A stretch of DNA of 59,528 nucleotides from an uncultured Actinomycetes bacterium. GTDB taxonomy: Bacteria; Actinomycetota; Acidimicrobiia; Acidimicrobiales; Ilumatobacteraceae. Both the position numbers and the translations under genes were made by a program. The stretch spans positions 1-59,528 of the forward strand of contig CAIQJP010000055.1 of NCBI GenBank assembly GCA_903872155.1, written 5' to 3'. This document shows positions 15,401 to 22,916 of the stretch, piece by piece (positions within the stretch are counted from its first letter, which is position 1; each line of letters begins with the position of its first letter). Under the pieces are notes generated by a model. That model saw nothing but the letters and a program-made list of their open reading frames with translations, searched no databases and had not been told where the DNA came from.

Positions 15401-18005
15401 AACGAGCAACATCACATTGTGGGCTCAATGGAGTCCTGAAACATACACAGTCACCTTTGACGCGAACGGCGCCACTGGATTGCCGAGCAAATCAGTTGAT
15501 TCGTACACGACTGAGTCAACTCCTATCACTTTGGCTGGCATAGGTAAGTTGGAGAAGTCCGGTTACAACTTTGTGGGCTGGGGAGTGTCAGCAGTTTCGA
15601 CTCTGGTTGCCGATTTGTACACAGTTTCTGCTGATACCAAGCTCTATGCCCAGTGGCGAGCCGCCAATTATTCGGTGACCTATGCCGTCGGCATAAACGG
15701 GAGTGGTACGCCACCGACGCAGAACAATGTTGATTACGGAGACACATTTACTCTTGCATCAGCAACTGGATTGACTGCGAATGATGGCCAATACGACTAC
15801 GCCTTTGTTGCGTGGAGCGATGGAACCAATACGTACTCTTCCGGCCAGCAGTATCTGATGGATGCAATGCCAGTTACTTTGACGGCGCAATGGACGCGTG
15901 TTTTTAACGTGAGGTATTCGTTTAATGGTGGAAGCGTTGCGACACCAATCGCCGATCAGCAAAAAGTTTCAGGCAACACGATTATTGTCTCGACCATTGT
16001 TCCGACTCGCGACGGATATGAATTCACTGGTTGGAAAGATCAAAGTGGTTCGGTTGCTGCATCCGGCTCGACGTACACGGTCTCAGATGGGCACTACTTG
16101 TTATATGCACAGTGGAGAGCCATTTCTTACAGCGTCACATACGATGTCAATGGCGGTGATGTTGCTCCTACTGAATCAAATCACGAAATCGGTGACATAT
16201 TTAATGTTGCAGCGGCTCCAACCAAGACTGGCTACAACTTTGCCTATTGGGCAGAGGGAAGCAGTCGCTATAACCCGGGATTGCCTTACCAGGTTGGCTC
16301 TGACAATGTCATTCTGCGTGCGGTCTGGACACCAAAGGTCTTCGAAATCACCTTTGATTTCAATAGTGGAATTGGATCACCGATCGCACCGATCGAATAC
16401 ACGTTCAACACTCCTGCGGCGAGCTTGCCGACGACAGGGCCGACTCGTGAGGACTTCACCTTTAGCGGATGGTCATCAAGTGCAACTTCTTCAGTTGGTT
16501 CATATACCTTTACGCCAAGTGGTGACATATTGCTACACGCTGTCTGGGTTCCGTCGGTCTACTACCTCACTTTTGATGCAGGAAGCGGATTTGTTGATCG
16601 CTCAGCAGAGAAGGTGACAATTGGTCAATCATCCACGCTGCCGTCGGCTTCGAGAACGAACTACACCTTGTTGGGTTGGTCAACGCAGCAATCTGGTGGG
16701 ACCATACTGCCCGATGCATCTACCTACACTCCAACGGCGGACAGGACGCTGTATGCGCAGTGGACACTCCAAGTATTCACAGTTACTTTCAACGGTAACA
16801 GCGGAACCCCGGCGCAAAGTACAGGTTCAATGACGTATGGTTCACGAACTCCAATTGTTTTGCCGACAGCAACGAGATTGAACTATCAGTTTGTCGGTTG
16901 GTATTCGTCTGCAGTCGGTGGGTATCTGCTCGGCCAAGCTGGTGCAGACTTTTCAACGACGACATCGCTCACTGCTCACGCGCGTTGGGTTCAAGATTCG
17001 CTCTACGGAATGGGTGCGGCAACCCAGATTGCGCAAGTCACCGTACGTGCTGGTTATGACACGTCCTTCACTGCTGGCACCAACGGCAGTACTGCAACGG
17101 TGAGTTATGTTGCCGATTCATTACCTGACGACACAATCATTACCGTCTATCTTGAGAACTCAACTGAGCGTGTTGCCTCGCTGATTTCGACGCAATCACG
17201 TCCAATTTTGTCGTTGATCGTCGCGTGGGTTGCGCCAGATGGAACAGTTCCTCTGACAACCGGAAATCCCATCACCCTCACCGTGACGAACCCCAACATC
17301 ACTGCAGGTTCAAAGATCTATGGTCTCTTAGCGAATCGCTCAAGCATGATTGGAACTTCAGTCATTGACGGTCAGGTGCAATTGTCAATTTCTGAAGACC
17401 CAGTGATTGTCGTGGCGATGGTTGCACCGGATGCCCCAACGGGTGTTACCGCAACCGCAATTGACAGTTCGTCAGCAACGATCAACTGGACTGCACCTAC
17501 TAATAACGGTGGCTCTGCGATCACCGGATATACCGCGACTTCAAGTGGCGGACAGACGTGTACAGCGGTGACGACGAGCTGTGTGATGAATGGCCTGACA
17601 CCTGGCGTGGACTACACCTTTACTGTGTTTGCAACCAACACGATTGGCAATGGGCCGGCAAGTAGTGCGTCATCACCGCTCCAATTGACTGCTCCGACCA
17701 CCTCGACTTCGTCAACGACGTCAACGACCACACCAGGAAATGGGCCGAGCACTTCGTCTCCTTCAACTTCCCCGACCACTCCGGGGGATGCGTCCGGTGG
17801 GCCTTCGGTATCTTCCCCATCAAACAATGCTGGAAGTGGATCTGATCCTTCGGCACCCTTGAACCTTGTGGGTAACGGATCCAATGTGCCAAAACTCCCG
17901 ACGACTGGTAACGACGCCTCATCGCCGCTCACGTGGGTCATGATCTTGCTCGGACTCGGTCTGCTGGTTCTTGTGGTGCGTAGGCGATTCTCTATCACCG
18001 AGTGA
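6438..18005 (+). CDS. giant LPXTG-anchored multidomain surface protein
   Basis: About 3,855 residues. The frame is open from a TTG at 6402. GGAAGG at 6430-6435 points to ATG 6438 (very close) or ATG 6447 (11 nt). Order by nucleotide: signal segment to about 6590; LamG-like 6620-7270; He_PIG-type Ig 7370-7620; Ig-like 7630-7900; second LamG-like 7910-8590; seven IPT/TIG repeats 8600-10420; cadherin-like sandwich 10430-10720; six 115-residue repeats 10734-12803; sandwich to 13085; FN3; BspA-type leucine-rich repeats 13370-14150; FN3; paired repeats to 14950; nine InlB-type B repeats (ending in xxAQW) 14960-16990; beta-rich domain; FN3 17425-17690; Ser/Thr/Pro linker. LPTTG (17895-17909) is followed by a hydrophobic helix and RRR, the sortase signal. 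Likely an adhesin or cell-surface scaffold; no enzyme domain was recognised. Confidence 0.92.
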   Translation: MNEMVQVESERSRTTRLGSVVRHLAAALVGVLLIPVTGVALLQIQVLPAAAVGPGSLVVTSDNNTYSPCGGANNLVDITLPAASAIGASSPYTIEAWVKIDSSTNTVADLPCGQIALANSRFGTSNVWNQRSGRVASGGSYYLRQDGNVLARCDGSDLASTCPKVEIPVGSWTHVVMQKSVVGNVARFTIFANGQIVVSRIASLTGTGDLRYMMLGGFGNNKNTSKVSYGQMRVSSGALYPTDGSSTFAPQYDFSTTASGGTVLALFKPQDNSTTANLVDLTGNGSVLGSYVAASKVTASSDYAAPPPPAFSYVSASVTTTTGVAITTNNILSTGGDINSFSVNPALPNGLNLNTTTGSISGIPTVFSPTGSYTVTGTQNSSGLTTTASVSITVNKPTTSVSITLANGTVQVGVDNTINAVASVAGTVSFQTDLGTIPGCSAIATTLVAPFTASCSWSPTTIYYTMNATLTPTSSDLAQSTSTPSLTNIRGSLSLTSTGRHVYPDGSGSLDTNNSLLFSFPSGGGVDTSKSFTIETWVKVANSTLNMKMSAGYGNSFYSDRGEGFFIDNNGTRVVPFVATGFMGYNNINAIPANSSWQNVVYQRTIDPVNQSNSFDSIFVNGQLVHQNGNGLALNGSKASFVKIGPFVGVTQIGPTQVLGNRAPYPTTGFAPSTTYSFGANTLALFQPSSTACGSSVISPSTVTVSYQTNTFSCSTDYPIASPAVAAVASSSGPAAGGNNVVITGTNFVGLTGVSFGSTALSVADFAVNTFGTEITAKVPSGTAGTVDVRVTTSVGTSSVVAASKYSYLPPPTITGVTPSAGSINGGSSVVIAGTNFTSASTVKFGSVDATTFTVNSSTQITATSPAGAAGVVDIKVTAPGGTSATVVADQFTYTSNVTVGGVSPSTGSTSGGTQVTITGTNFSGVTAVKFGATNAANYTVDSSTQITATSPAGTGTVNITVVATGGTSATSAANQFVYTASVTITGISTSTGPTSGGTSVVITGTNFTGATAVKFGATNVSSYTVISQTQISAVSPSAVAGAVYVTVTNGTTSANVAAAQFTYFALPTVTSLGTSIGLASGGTSVVVNGANFTAASTVAFGAVSASSVTFNSATQLTVVSPSGVAGTVDITVTTLGGTSSISSADQFTYYEVPTVASIDPTSGPTSGSTTVEITGTNFLSVSAVKFGANNATSFTIVSSTRITAVSPAGAAGNVDVRVVNPVATSAIALYGRFTYLAAPTIISISPNTGMITGGTAVTITGTDLSNLLTTGGVMFGSIQAQSVRLIDPTRIEAKSPATTVLGDVHITLTNASGTSAQTAASVFTYTKSTDATLSALALSVGTLSPSFAAGTNSYTISDAKDGLTVTPTVNQVNATVEVKVGSGSFAAVTSGSASSPLPLVIGANTITVKVTAHDGTTTNSYTIVATRFSNVATLSGASVKGQVATVGTASETLGSETPGLIVLTTAQAIGSVATTFTTTNGAATITKIVKFPSGTTVNLSGYASANGQANGATTTLIDGDFFVIKVTAADGTVNYSRVNVTVNSNIATLSGASVKGQAATVGTASATLGSETAGTMTLTTAQATGSAATTFTATNSGATITKIAKFSWLIPENASNFAAAQSFVNGAGTQLSNGDYFVIQVTAADGTVNYSRVNVTVNSNIATLSGASVKGLAATVGTASETLGSETAGSIVLTTAQAIGSVATTFTKTSSSATITKIAKFPSGTPETQSNFAAAQSFTNSSSATMSDGDYFIIQVTAADGIENFTRINVTVNSNIATLSGAVVKGQAAPVGTASETLGSETPGSIVLTTAQAIGSVATTFTKTSSSATITKIVKFTSGTLENASNFAAAQSLTNGSVTSVVDGDFFVVKVTAADGTVNYSRVNVTVNSNIATLSGASVKGLAATVGTASETLGSETPGSIILTTAQGTGSAITTFTKSDSGSTITKIAKFPALTPENASNFAAAQSFVNGAGTQLSNGDYFIIQVTAADGIENFTRINVTVNSDVATLSGASVEGQAATVGTASATLGSETAGSMTLTTAQATGSAATTFTATDSGATITKIAKFPALTPENASNFAAAQSLTNGGTTSIGNGDYFVIQVTAADGTVNYTRVDVTVNSNIVSVATFDLGTTPTFSATVNNSQRTVQLVVTQGTSRVALVPVFSLANGATATVNGASQLSGQTSNNFATPVTYVVTSQDGTTSQNYVVTVSFATSPTAPQNLTATGQQSGANLSWTAPLSSGGAPITGYVVQQSTDSTNWSNAGITNQSTTSYSVTGLLNGTTYFFRVRATNDSGDLNYNYVTSLGAQTYFYVECSSGGSFYVTSSTIPSRAGMGCTGIATIPQGITGVLINAFAPGSAASQTNRGLTGLVFPPSGFAQIDQGGFRNLGLTSITIPASVTMVGLSAFENNPLTSVTVTGASGGASTFLSQGAFNNQNALFGLTTAVALTLGSGKIEIGHNFGANTTFSSIDFGTGIAEIGERAFYQNGIANGWVPIFPPTIKTIGSGAFGNSPNLKTIRFGSSTSSSITAISDTAFETTVTSVQYCAGSGTVLSSFLTRRLPNAVIWCATDTPNSPTNLGAVADSGQVSLSWSRGVLRNEAPTSDFLIQYSSNGGSTWTTFSHAVSTANSITVTGLSNGTNYLFQVSAVNLFGASSPSLTVAATPLGLSYTPIFGASTSTVDGFTVNVTNFDSTFVFDSPTITSGSGIVTIGAPTSGRLPITVSGMAPGTSSTFSLRSSKQSFSDGFGYASGSALQAALIPAFTNVVTSTGGLTAAISNYDQSYQWAVTALPGNAAINANGLISVTGVNPQTLVTVRVDTSREGYASGFNSTTATTLQLLKVSYDGNGATGGSAPTDSLQYASNGFANVLGNQGQGALTLNGNSFAGWTINQNGTGRVYQPAESLQLASSSVKLYAKWSLIPYTVTYQLNGATRGSAPTDTATYTIGERAPIKAGSFGRTGYSFAGWTDNSAGTGVLYNSGAEYIVATSNITLWAQWSPETYTVTFDANGATGLPSKSVDSYTTESTPITLAGIGKLEKSGYNFVGWGVSAVSTLVADLYTVSADTKLYAQWRAANYSVTYAVGINGSGTPPTQNNVDYGDTFTLASATGLTANDGQYDYAFVAWSDGTNTYSSGQQYLMDAMPVTLTAQWTRVFNVRYSFNGGSVATPIADQQKVSGNTIIVSTIVPTRDGYEFTGWKDQSGSVAASGSTYTVSDGHYLLYAQWRAISYSVTYDVNGGDVAPTESNHEIGDIFNVAAAPTKTGYNFAYWAEGSSRYNPGLPYQVGSDNVILRAVWTPKVFEITFDFNSGIGSPIAPIEYTFNTPAASLPTTGPTREDFTFSGWSSSATSSVGSYTFTPSGDILLHAVWVPSVYYLTFDAGSGFVDRSAEKVTIGQSSTLPSASRTNYTLLGWSTQQSGGTILPDASTYTPTADRTLYAQWTLQVFTVTFNGNSGTPAQSTGSMTYGSRTPIVLPTATRLNYQFVGWYSSAVGGYLLGQAGADFSTTTSLTAHARWVQDSLYGMGAATQIAQVTVRAGYDTSFTAGTNGSTATVSYVADSLPDDTIITVYLENSTERVASLISTQSRPILSLIVAWVAPDGTVPLTTGNPITLTVTNPNITAGSKIYGLLANRSSMIGTSVIDGQVQLSISEDPVIVVAMVAPDAPTGVTATAIDSSSATINWTAPTNNGGSAITGYTATSSGGQTCTAVTTSCVMNGLTPGVDYTFTVFATNTIGNGPASSASSPLQLTAPTTSTSSTTSTTTPGNGPSTSSPSTSPTTPGDASGGPSVSSPSNNAGSGSDPSAPLNLVGNGSNVPKLPTTGNDASSPLTWVMILLGLGLLVLVVRRRFSITE
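10734..12803 (+). repeat. six tandem 345-bp in-frame repeats
   Basis: Units begin at 10734, 11079, 11424, 11769, 12114 and 12459, each starting near GCGACGTTGAGTGG (the last two begin slightly diverged). All are exactly 345 bp (115 codons). Protein landmarks per unit are ATLSGA, TVGTAS, TTAQ, TITKI, GDxF, VTAADG and NVTVNS. Sequence blocks are shuffled between units, indicating exchange among copies. Confidence 0.9.
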
Positions 18006-18076
18006 GGCATAGCCACGGGTGCATTTTGAACCTGCGAGGCGTTTAATGTCTTGCTAAGCACGGGGGATAGATCGTT

Positions 18077-19408
18077 ATGGGGATGCAACCAAAGCACATC
18101 AACCACGAACTTGGACTAATGAAGTGTCCGGTCGACCTTGCCACGGTTGATCTCTTTGGTGCAGGTGCGCAAGAGCATTGGTACGAGATGTACGAGATTT
18201 TGCATCGTGATGCGCCGGTGCTACGTATTTCTGGTGGTGGCCTGAAGCCGGGCACTGACGCATACGTTCTGACCAAACACGCCGACATCAACACCGTGGT
18301 CAAAGATCCCGAACGTTTCACGGTGATGGGGCAGAGACGAGTCAACGACTGGGCCAACGATGGTTTGTCGGGCGAAGATGTGTACACGACATCGCGCAAC
18401 TTGATGACGGCATCAATGGTGACGCTGCGGCCGACTCAAGAGATGTACATCAAGCATCGCAAAGAACTCACCGACCCGTGGGTTGGCACTGGCGCGTCGC
18501 GACATCGCGAGTTGATTGAACGTCTATCTCATGAACTGATTGATGAATGGATCGACAACGACTCGGTTGAATTCATCAGTCAATTCGCTCGGCCATTACC
18601 GCAACGAGTGTTTGCGTCCATTCTTGGTTTTCCATTTGCTGACATTCCACAATTGGCTCAGTGGGGCGATGCTGTCGTCACACCATTTGTGCACGGCACC
18701 GGACTTAAACACGAACTTGCGCCTGATCAAGCACAAGAAATGTTTCGTCGCCTTGAAGGTTTTCAGGATTACATCTACGAGCAGGTGCGCACCAAGCGCG
18801 TGAATCCACAAGATGACATGGTGAGTTTCTTGTGCGATGTGCATTATCAAGCGCTTGATCGCAAGCTGACCGATCTTGAAATCGCCGGCATTGTTCACGC
18901 AATGATTATTGGAGCTTTAGAAACAACGCAGTACGCGTTAGAAGAACAAGCGCAGATGTTGTGTGAAAACGACGGCCTGTTTGACATTGTCCGCAATGAT
19001 CGCACGAAGTTGCGGGCTTTCACTGAAGAAAGTATGCGTTTACGTTCGCCAACGCATGGCCTATCAACGCGTGTGACTTCTCGTGATGAAGTTTTTCAGG
19101 GTGTCAACGTACCGGCAGGTTCGTTACTGCACTTACGTTTTGCTGCAGCCAACGTTGATGGCGACGAATTTGAATGTCCATTTGATCTTGATCTTGAACG
19201 ACATGGCGTCACGCGGCACTTGGCGTTTTCGGCTGGGCCACGAGTGTGTCCTGGGGCCAACTTGTCACGCATCGAACAACAAGTGGCGTGGGACGTTTTG
19301 TGTAATCGGTTGTCAAGCATCGAATATGGCGAGGGCAATGATTGGCAACATCAACCTGGCATCATGCTTGGTACTCTCAAATTGAATCTCACTTTCACGA
19401 AAGCCTGA
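18077..19408 (+). CDS. cytochrome P450
   Basis: 443 residues, normal for a soluble bacterial P450. The heme-ligand loop FSAGPRVCPGANLS has Cys at about 391, and the ExxR of helix K is in FTEESMRLRSP. The I-helix region (MIIGALETTQYA) has a Gly-Ala/Glu-Thr-Thr arrangement close to the usual AGxET. The substrate is unknown. No ferredoxin or reductase gene is adjacent, so redox partners must be encoded elsewhere. It begins 71 bp after the giant gene and ends 14 bp from the convergent acyltransferase. A second in-frame ATG at 18083 is an alternative start. Confidence 0.93.
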   Translation: MGMQPKHINHELGLMKCPVDLATVDLFGAGAQEHWYEMYEILHRDAPVLRISGGGLKPGTDAYVLTKHADINTVVKDPERFTVMGQRRVNDWANDGLSGEDVYTTSRNLMTASMVTLRPTQEMYIKHRKELTDPWVGTGASRHRELIERLSHELIDEWIDNDSVEFISQFARPLPQRVFASILGFPFADIPQLAQWGDAVVTPFVHGTGLKHELAPDQAQEMFRRLEGFQDYIYEQVRTKRVNPQDDMVSFLCDVHYQALDRKLTDLEIAGIVHAMIIGALETTQYALEEQAQMLCENDGLFDIVRNDRTKLRAFTEESMRLRSPTHGLSTRVTSRDEVFQGVNVPAGSLLHLRFAAANVDGDEFECPFDLDLERHGVTRHLAFSAGPRVCPGANLSRIEQQVAWDVLCNRLSSIEYGEGNDWQHQPGIMLGTLKLNLTFTKA

Positions 19409-19422
19409 GTTTGGTTCATCAC

Positions 19423-21441
19423 TTATAGAGGAGCACAAGCCCCTGGCGGACTGTCGTAACGACTGTCTTTAGCCCACTCACCAGTGACCCATGTGTCGTC
19501 GATAGGCGGCACGATGCCCTCGAACCGTGTTGACAATTCTTGAATGAGCCACTGCGCCGATCGAAGTGCACCAGTGGGGCACACATGAATGCCATCACGT
19601 TTACGTTCGGGGTTGCCGTCACCATCGATGTCAAGGGTGAATACATCCCCAAGTACTGAATGCTGATCTAGGTAGACGATTGAGCCGTCCGATTGGTCCG
19701 CAATTGCGCGGGCTTTGTCTTCAAGAGAGATCTGCCCAGGTTCAGATCGATCAGCTGCGATCGAAGGAAACGAAACGAAGACGAGTTGTAGATTTCGATC
19801 GGCGACGAACTTGGCTAGATCTTCAAGGGCTACTTGTTGTTTGTTTTCATCTTGTTGGGCATCCCACACCGAAAGTTGCAAAATCAACAAATCAGAGTTG
19901 TGGTGATCAAGTTCGGTTGCGAGTGATCGCAGCGGTGTCGTATTGACATCTGTTGGCACAATGCCGACTCCGCCGAATGCACCAGAGTTTGCTGTTATTC
20001 CTGCAGCCTTCAGTTCGGCATCAAACGCCGGCCACATGTCGTAGGCAACTGAGTCGCCTAGGTAATACAGGCTAGAAACAACAGGCTTTGGTTGAACCAA
20101 TGTCGTGGATGTTGTCGTTGTGGTCAGTTGAGGAGACGGCTGAGCAATAGTGGTTGCGACTGCCGAAGTAAGTGCGTCAGCGTTGACCTTGTTTGTTGTT
20201 TCTGGAACAATGATTAAAGCCCAGATAACGATTGCTGCTAACGACGTCGCAACAAAGATCCGTCGCCCCTTTGAACCATGTGCCCACTTTGCACGGTGTC
20301 GAATGGGTTGCTCGACAAAGAAGTATGACGCGATGCTGAGAGCGAACGTGATTGCGAGACGAATCGCAGTCAGCCCTAAGTCGTTGACGTCTAATCGATC
20401 GCGTGTGCAGAAAATGAATACAGGCCAATGCCAGAGATACAACGCGTACGAGAGTCGCCCGATATACGCGAGTGGGCGCCACGAGAAAACTGCCGACAAT
20501 TTGCTACTTGAAGAGGAAACAAGTACCGCCAGTAATGCCGACGCAATTGAGTGAGCAAAAAGCCCACCACGAAATAGCCACTGACTTTGTCCATCAACGA
20601 CGAACCACATGAACCCAATCACAACGATGAGTACAGCTGTGAGAACACTTGCGATCGTGCGGAACTTTTGAATTCCTGTAGTAATGACCTTGCGTATTGC
20701 TGGTAAGGCAACGAACGCTCCGCAGAGTAAAGAGAAAGACCGCGTGTCGGTGCCCATGTACACGCGAGTCGGATCTCCGCCGTTGTAGATCGCCAGCATG
20801 GTGATGAATGACGCAACGATTCCGATGCATGTGAGTGTGGCTAATCCACGAGCGCGTCCGATTCGCCACGCGACAATGACGAGGATTGGCCACACCAGAT
20901 AAAACTGCTCTTCAATGGCCAGGCTCCATAGATGTTCAAACGCCGATGGAGCAGCGAAGGCATCCCAATATCCAGACCCTGAATAGATCTGATGCCAGTT
21001 GGCCATATAGAACTGCGACCAAACAACGTCGTTGCGAGCAATGATCCATTGCCCGGTGTCGGCAAATAGTCGAAAGAAAACAACGACGACAACGAGAAGC
21101 ACCATGACCGCTGGAAGTAATCGTCGAAGTCGGCGCCCCCAAAATCCGATGAGGTCGATCGTGTTCGTGCGCTGTAACTCGTCAATGAGCAAAGTGGTGA
21201 TCAAAAAGCCCGATAAAGCAAAAAAGAGATCTACGCCAAGAAAGCCACCGTTCAAGCGATTGTCGTGAAATGCCAAAACTCCGATGACGGCCAAGGCTCG
21301 CAATCCGTCAAGCCCAGGCAGATGCTGGCGAGCGGTAGCGGATTGATTCACAGGGTTAATGGTACGAGGTATGGCCAGGACAGCAGGATCTGGCTGCTGT
21401 TGTAGTGACAGATTAAATGCCACTAGTTTGGGCTTGTTCAA
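19423..21441 (-). CDS. membrane acyltransferase 3 (OafA/YrhL type) fused to SGNH hydrolase domain
   Basis: 672 residues from a TTG; a GTG a few codons later is an alternative. The N-terminal two thirds is a multi-pass acyltransferase-3 domain: GLDGLRALAVIGV, GGFLGVDLFFALSGFLI, RRLRRLLPA, and the HLWSLAIEEQFYLVWP signature. A Thr-rich linker then leads to an SGNH domain with LGDSVAYDMW (nucleophile Ser) and a C-terminal DGIH. Such two-domain proteins move acetyl groups onto exported polysaccharides or peptidoglycan, so it probably modifies a cell-surface glycan. Its start is 33 bp from the divergent gene at 21475. Confidence 0.9.
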   Translation of the reverse strand: MNKPKLVAFNLSLQQQPDPAVLAIPRTINPVNQSATARQHLPGLDGLRALAVIGVLAFHDNRLNGGFLGVDLFFALSGFLITTLLIDELQRTNTIDLIGFWGRRLRRLLPAVMVLLVVVVVFFRLFADTGQWIIARNDVVWSQFYMANWHQIYSGSGYWDAFAAPSAFEHLWSLAIEEQFYLVWPILVIVAWRIGRARGLATLTCIGIVASFITMLAIYNGGDPTRVYMGTDTRSFSLLCGAFVALPAIRKVITTGIQKFRTIASVLTAVLIVVIGFMWFVVDGQSQWLFRGGLFAHSIASALLAVLVSSSSSKLSAVFSWRPLAYIGRLSYALYLWHWPVFIFCTRDRLDVNDLGLTAIRLAITFALSIASYFFVEQPIRHRAKWAHGSKGRRIFVATSLAAIVIWALIIVPETTNKVNADALTSAVATTIAQPSPQLTTTTTSTTLVQPKPVVSSLYYLGDSVAYDMWPAFDAELKAAGITANSGAFGGVGIVPTDVNTTPLRSLATELDHHNSDLLILQLSVWDAQQDENKQQVALEDLAKFVADRNLQLVFVSFPSIAADRSEPGQISLEDKARAIADQSDGSIVYLDQHSVLGDVFTLDIDGDGNPERKRDGIHVCPTGALRSAQWLIQELSTRFEGIVPPIDDTWVTGEWAKDSRYDSPPGACAPL

Positions 21442-21474
21442 ACAGGACTTGTCTACGAGTGGCGAGGAATCACG

Positions 21475-22110
21475 ATGACTGCTGAAAAATCACAACGACT
21501 CATTTCAGATATGCGCGGCGTTCGCTACGGCGAAGTCCTCGCGGTGATGGCACGTGACGAAAAATTGCAAGCCGATGTTTATGGCACACAGATGATTAAT
21601 GATTGCCCCGCCGAATTGTGGGACACGCTCAATGCTGACGAGATCGCCACAGACATGGGGGCACTCTTTGTGAAGCTCAACGGTCCGCGATATTGGATGC
21701 TTGATGGTCTCGGAACCAAGGTTGCAATGGTCGAGCCCGTGATGCGCGAATTCAATGGACTGATGATGCGTCGCATTGCCACGGTTGACTTGGGCGATAC
21801 TCCCAGCACCGTGCCGTATCAAGAGCGTTTCGTCAACCGCGGTGCGGTGTTCTTTTTTGACGCTGGTTCGGTTGTGTACGAACTCATCAACGCCGAAGGC
21901 AAGGCGTACATCATGCAGGCGTATTGCGTGGGCGTCGACCCATCGTTGGACCAATCAAACCTGGGCGACCTGGCAGGTCGATTGAAGTTGCCCGCTGGCT
22001 GGGCGTTTCGGTCGCGCATCTTGGACGAAGAAATGGTGGTCGACACCACCGATCATGCCGCGACCGTGGTGCAAGATGAACTCGAGAACACTTACACCTT
22101 GCCGTATTGA
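21475..22110 (+). CDS. conserved-looking protein of unknown function (211 aa)
   Basis: Not recognised. A GAGGA ribosome-binding site at 21464-21468 precedes ATG 21475, and codon use matches its neighbours. The protein is soluble, with no signal or membrane segment. It is mixed alpha/beta, with YWMLDGLGTKVA, an FFFDAGSVVYELINAEGKAY beta-rich middle and a C-terminal RLKLPAGWAFRSRIL. The pattern 'PAGWxFRSRxL' recalls small ligand-binding or lipocalin/cupin-like barrels, but this is a weak impression. It ends just before a perfect 17-bp hairpin. Confidence 0.7.
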   Translation: MTAEKSQRLISDMRGVRYGEVLAVMARDEKLQADVYGTQMINDCPAELWDTLNADEIATDMGALFVKLNGPRYWMLDGLGTKVAMVEPVMREFNGLMMRRIATVDLGDTPSTVPYQERFVNRGAVFFFDAGSVVYELINAEGKAYIMQAYCVGVDPSLDQSNLGDLAGRLKLPAGWAFRSRILDEEMVVDTTDHAATVVQDELENTYTLPY

Positions 22111-22114
22111 TTAC

Positions 22115-22167
22115 TGATTCTGGTGAGGATTATTCGTCATTTTGAGTAAAAATCCTCACCAGAATCA
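22115..22167. repeat. perfect 17-bp inverted repeat, 19-nt loop
   Basis: TGATTCTGGTGAGGATT (22115-22131) is exactly complementary to AATCCTCACCAGAATCA (22151-22167). It starts 5 bp after the stop of the unknown gene. No long T run follows on either strand, so it is not a classical intrinsic terminator. It may protect the mRNA end, bind a protein, or be a remnant of a mobile repeat. Confidence 0.7.
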
Positions 22168-22171
22168 CAGA

Positions 22172-22208
22172 CAAAAAAGAACCCCCGCTGCTTGCGCAGC
22201 GGGGGTTC
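22172..22208 (-). terminator. intrinsic terminator of the HU gene
   Basis: On the minus strand a 13-bp G+C-rich stem (GAACCCCCGCTGC with its complement, 22179-22191 and 22196-22208) and a 4-nt loop are followed by six T residues (22173-22178). It lies 22 bp beyond the HU stop codon. Confidence 0.88.
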
Positions 22209-22230
22209 GAGTTACTGGACTAGGAATTAC

Positions 22231-22740
22231 TCAGCGCTTTTTAGCGGCTGCCTTCTTCTTGGCGGGAGCCTTGCGGGCCGGAGCCTTCTTGGCAACAACC
22301 TTCTTGGCGGGAGCCTTGCGGGCCGGAGCCTTCTTGGCAACTGCCTTCTTCTTTGCAGGAGCTTTCTTGGCCGGAGCCTTCTTCGCAACTGCCTTCTTGG
22401 CGGGAGCTTTAGCAGCTGCAGCAGCAGCAACGGCGCCAGCCTTGTTCAACTTCGGTGCCGGAGACACACCAAGGGCGATGTCCTTGAAGCCCTTGAGTGC
22501 GGTGATCTTGGCAACAGTCTTCGCGGCGATCTTGATGGTCGCACCCGTTGCTGGGTTACGACCCATGCGTGCGGGACGCTTGATCTTTGCGAATTTTGCA
22601 AAACCGGAAAGGTTGACGATTTCGCCCTTAGCCACGTTGGCCAAGATGACGTCGATCGTACCTTCAACGGCTGCTGTAGCCGTCTTCTTGTCGATACCGG
22701 TGTGGTCGGATACTGCTTGGATGAGGTCGCGTTTCTTCAT
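22231..22740 (-). CDS. hup: HU-family DNA-binding protein with lysine/alanine-rich tail
   Basis: 169 residues from MKKRDLIQAV at 22740; an in-frame ATG at 22752 adds four residues that HU proteins lack. Residues 1-90 are a full HU fold ending in the DNA-grasping arm (GRNPATGATIKI). The remaining ~75 residues are a histone H1-like tail of repeated PAKKA/VAKKA units, as in mycobacterial HupB and streptomycete HupS. It compacts and protects the nucleoid. The repeated tail gives long open frames on the other strand that are not genes. It ends at a strong terminator. Confidence 0.96.
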   Translation of the reverse strand: MKKRDLIQAVSDHTGIDKKTATAAVEGTIDVILANVAKGEIVNLSGFAKFAKIKRPARMGRNPATGATIKIAAKTVAKITALKGFKDIALGVSPAPKLNKAGAVAAAAAAKAPAKKAVAKKAPAKKAPAKKKAVAKKAPARKAPAKKVVAKKAPARKAPAKKKAAAKKR

Positions 22741-22916
22741 GTGAGTAAACATATTTCATGAAAATGCGTCGGTGGTGGATTTCCGTTGATTTTCTTGAGA
22801 TTTTTTGAATATCTGGAAATTGAGGTTTGTGAAGATCTGCGGTCGTTGCCACCGAAAAACCATGAGTACTGTCTGTTCTACAGACGAAACTTTTCGTTGG
22901 TTTTGGGGGCAAGACA

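Noticed and set aside
22192-22761. Two long + strand ORFs rich in Gly, Leu, Ala and Phe
   Set aside because: They are antisense to the Lys/Ala repeats of HU, have no ribosome-binding site, and run through its terminator region.
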